DNA of 5,844 bases from Thermoplasmata archaeon. Lineage in GTDB: Archaea > Thermoplasmatota > Thermoplasmata > Thermoplasmatales > Thermoplasmataceae. The position numbers and the translations under genes are program-made. The stretch spans positions 1 to 5,844 of the forward strand of contig JAKBQO010000096.1 in NCBI GenBank assembly GCA_021835185.1, read 5' to 3'. The notes under the pieces are model-generated. The model did not search any database. It worked only from the letters and a program-made list of their open reading frames with translations, and had not been told where the DNA came from. Shown piece after piece: positions 5,597-5,844 of the stretch (positions within the stretch are counted from its first letter, which is position 1; the number at the start of each line of letters is the position of its first letter).

Positions 5597-5844
5597 TCAG
5601 ACACCAAATGTCCTATCATCATTCCATGCAGAAGTGAAATATGTCATGAGCACATCGTCAACGTACTGGTCACCGATGAGAAACTGCCTTTTTCTCACAC
5701 CCTCATACTGGAATCCCAGTTTTCTGTAAGCCTTTATTGCATCGACATTACTGGAAAAAACTTCCAGGTTAATTTTATCAATCCCCTGTTGTTTTGACCA
5801 TGAAATTGCCTCTCCTATCATTTTGGTACCAATATGCATATGTC
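5597..5844 (-). CDS. GNAT-family N-acetyltransferase, C-terminal fragment (cut by right edge)
   Basis: About 82 C-terminal residues of a GNAT acetyltransferase, which moves the acetyl group from acetyl-CoA to an amine. An in-frame ATG occurs at 5839, but the open frame continues to the window edge (a His codon and a partial nGA codon come before it), and the residues before it belong to the acetyl-CoA loop, so the real start lies outside the window. Recognisable parts are the end of the pyrophosphate-binding motif (HMHIGTKMIGEAI), the strand INLEVFSSN, the NVDAIKAYRKLGFQYEGV stretch (the family's N..A..LYeklGF motif) and the closing DDVLMTYF strand. This is the pattern of RimI/RimJ-like and PhnO/YhhY-like small-substrate enzymes; the acceptor cannot be told. 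One oddity is His where the loop usually has its first glycine (R-x-x-G-x-G). It is transcribed in the same direction as the transporter operon but separated from it by 40 bp with a promoter, so a functional link is not implied. Confidence 0.88.
   Translation of the reverse strand, partial: HMHIGTKMIGEAISWSKQQGIDKINLEVFSSNVDAIKAYRKLGFQYEGVRKRQFLIGDQYVDDVLMTYFTSAWNDDRTFGV

Noticed and set aside
5544..5797. Plus-strand open frames of 61 and 67 codons opposite the acetyltransferase end and operon promoter
   Set aside because: They run antisense to a clear GNAT domain and across the promoter gap, and their translations match nothing.
1..5844. CRISPR arrays, insertion sequences, tRNA or rRNA genes
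   Set aside because: No regularly spaced repeats, transposase motifs, terminal inverted repeats, tRNA-like cloverleaf or rRNA sequence was seen; nearly all of the window is covered by protein genes.

Overview
The window looks like a piece of an archaeal chromosome, most probably from the order Thermoplasmatales (a Ferroplasma/Acidiplasma/Thermoplasma-type acidophile). The DNA is AT-rich with heavy use of ATA (Ile) and AGA/AGG (Arg). First genes of transcription units have an archaeal TATA box about 23-29 bases before the start codon and no ribosome binding site, so they are probably leaderless, while internal operon genes have a GGAGG Shine-Dalgarno. The secreted protein is rich in Asn/Ser/Thr/Tyr, has many N-glycosylation sequons and no cysteine. 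The exact genus is inference.

Layout: (1) 1-112, minus strand: the first 37 codons of a sugar-nucleotide nucleotidyltransferase that runs off the left edge. (2) 113-205: a 93-bp divergent promoter region. (3) 206-2581, plus strand: a 791-residue membrane-anchored family 5 (oligopeptide/dipeptide type) substrate-binding protein. (4) 2585-5556, minus strand: a three-gene overlapping operon, read from right to left as a DppB-like permease (5556-4540), a DppC-like permease (start best placed at 4550, end 3729) and a 385-residue protein (3742-2585) in the position of the ABC ATPase. The binding protein and this operon converge tail to tail with only 3 bp between stop codons. (5) 5597-5844, minus strand: the C-terminal part of a GNAT acetyltransferase cut by the right edge.

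Together the binding protein, two permeases and ATPase-like protein have the parts list of an oligopeptide ABC importer. The ATPase-like subunit, however, seems catalytically dead: the Walker A, signature, Walker B glutamate and switch histidine positions are all replaced, yet the reading frame is full length, has a good ribosome binding site and is translationally coupled to the permease. No intact ATPase lies in the window. The complex may borrow an ATPase encoded elsewhere, or it may be a peptide-binding membrane complex doing something other than ATP-driven uptake. This is the most interesting feature of the window. All family assignments come from reading motifs by eye; no database search was possible.
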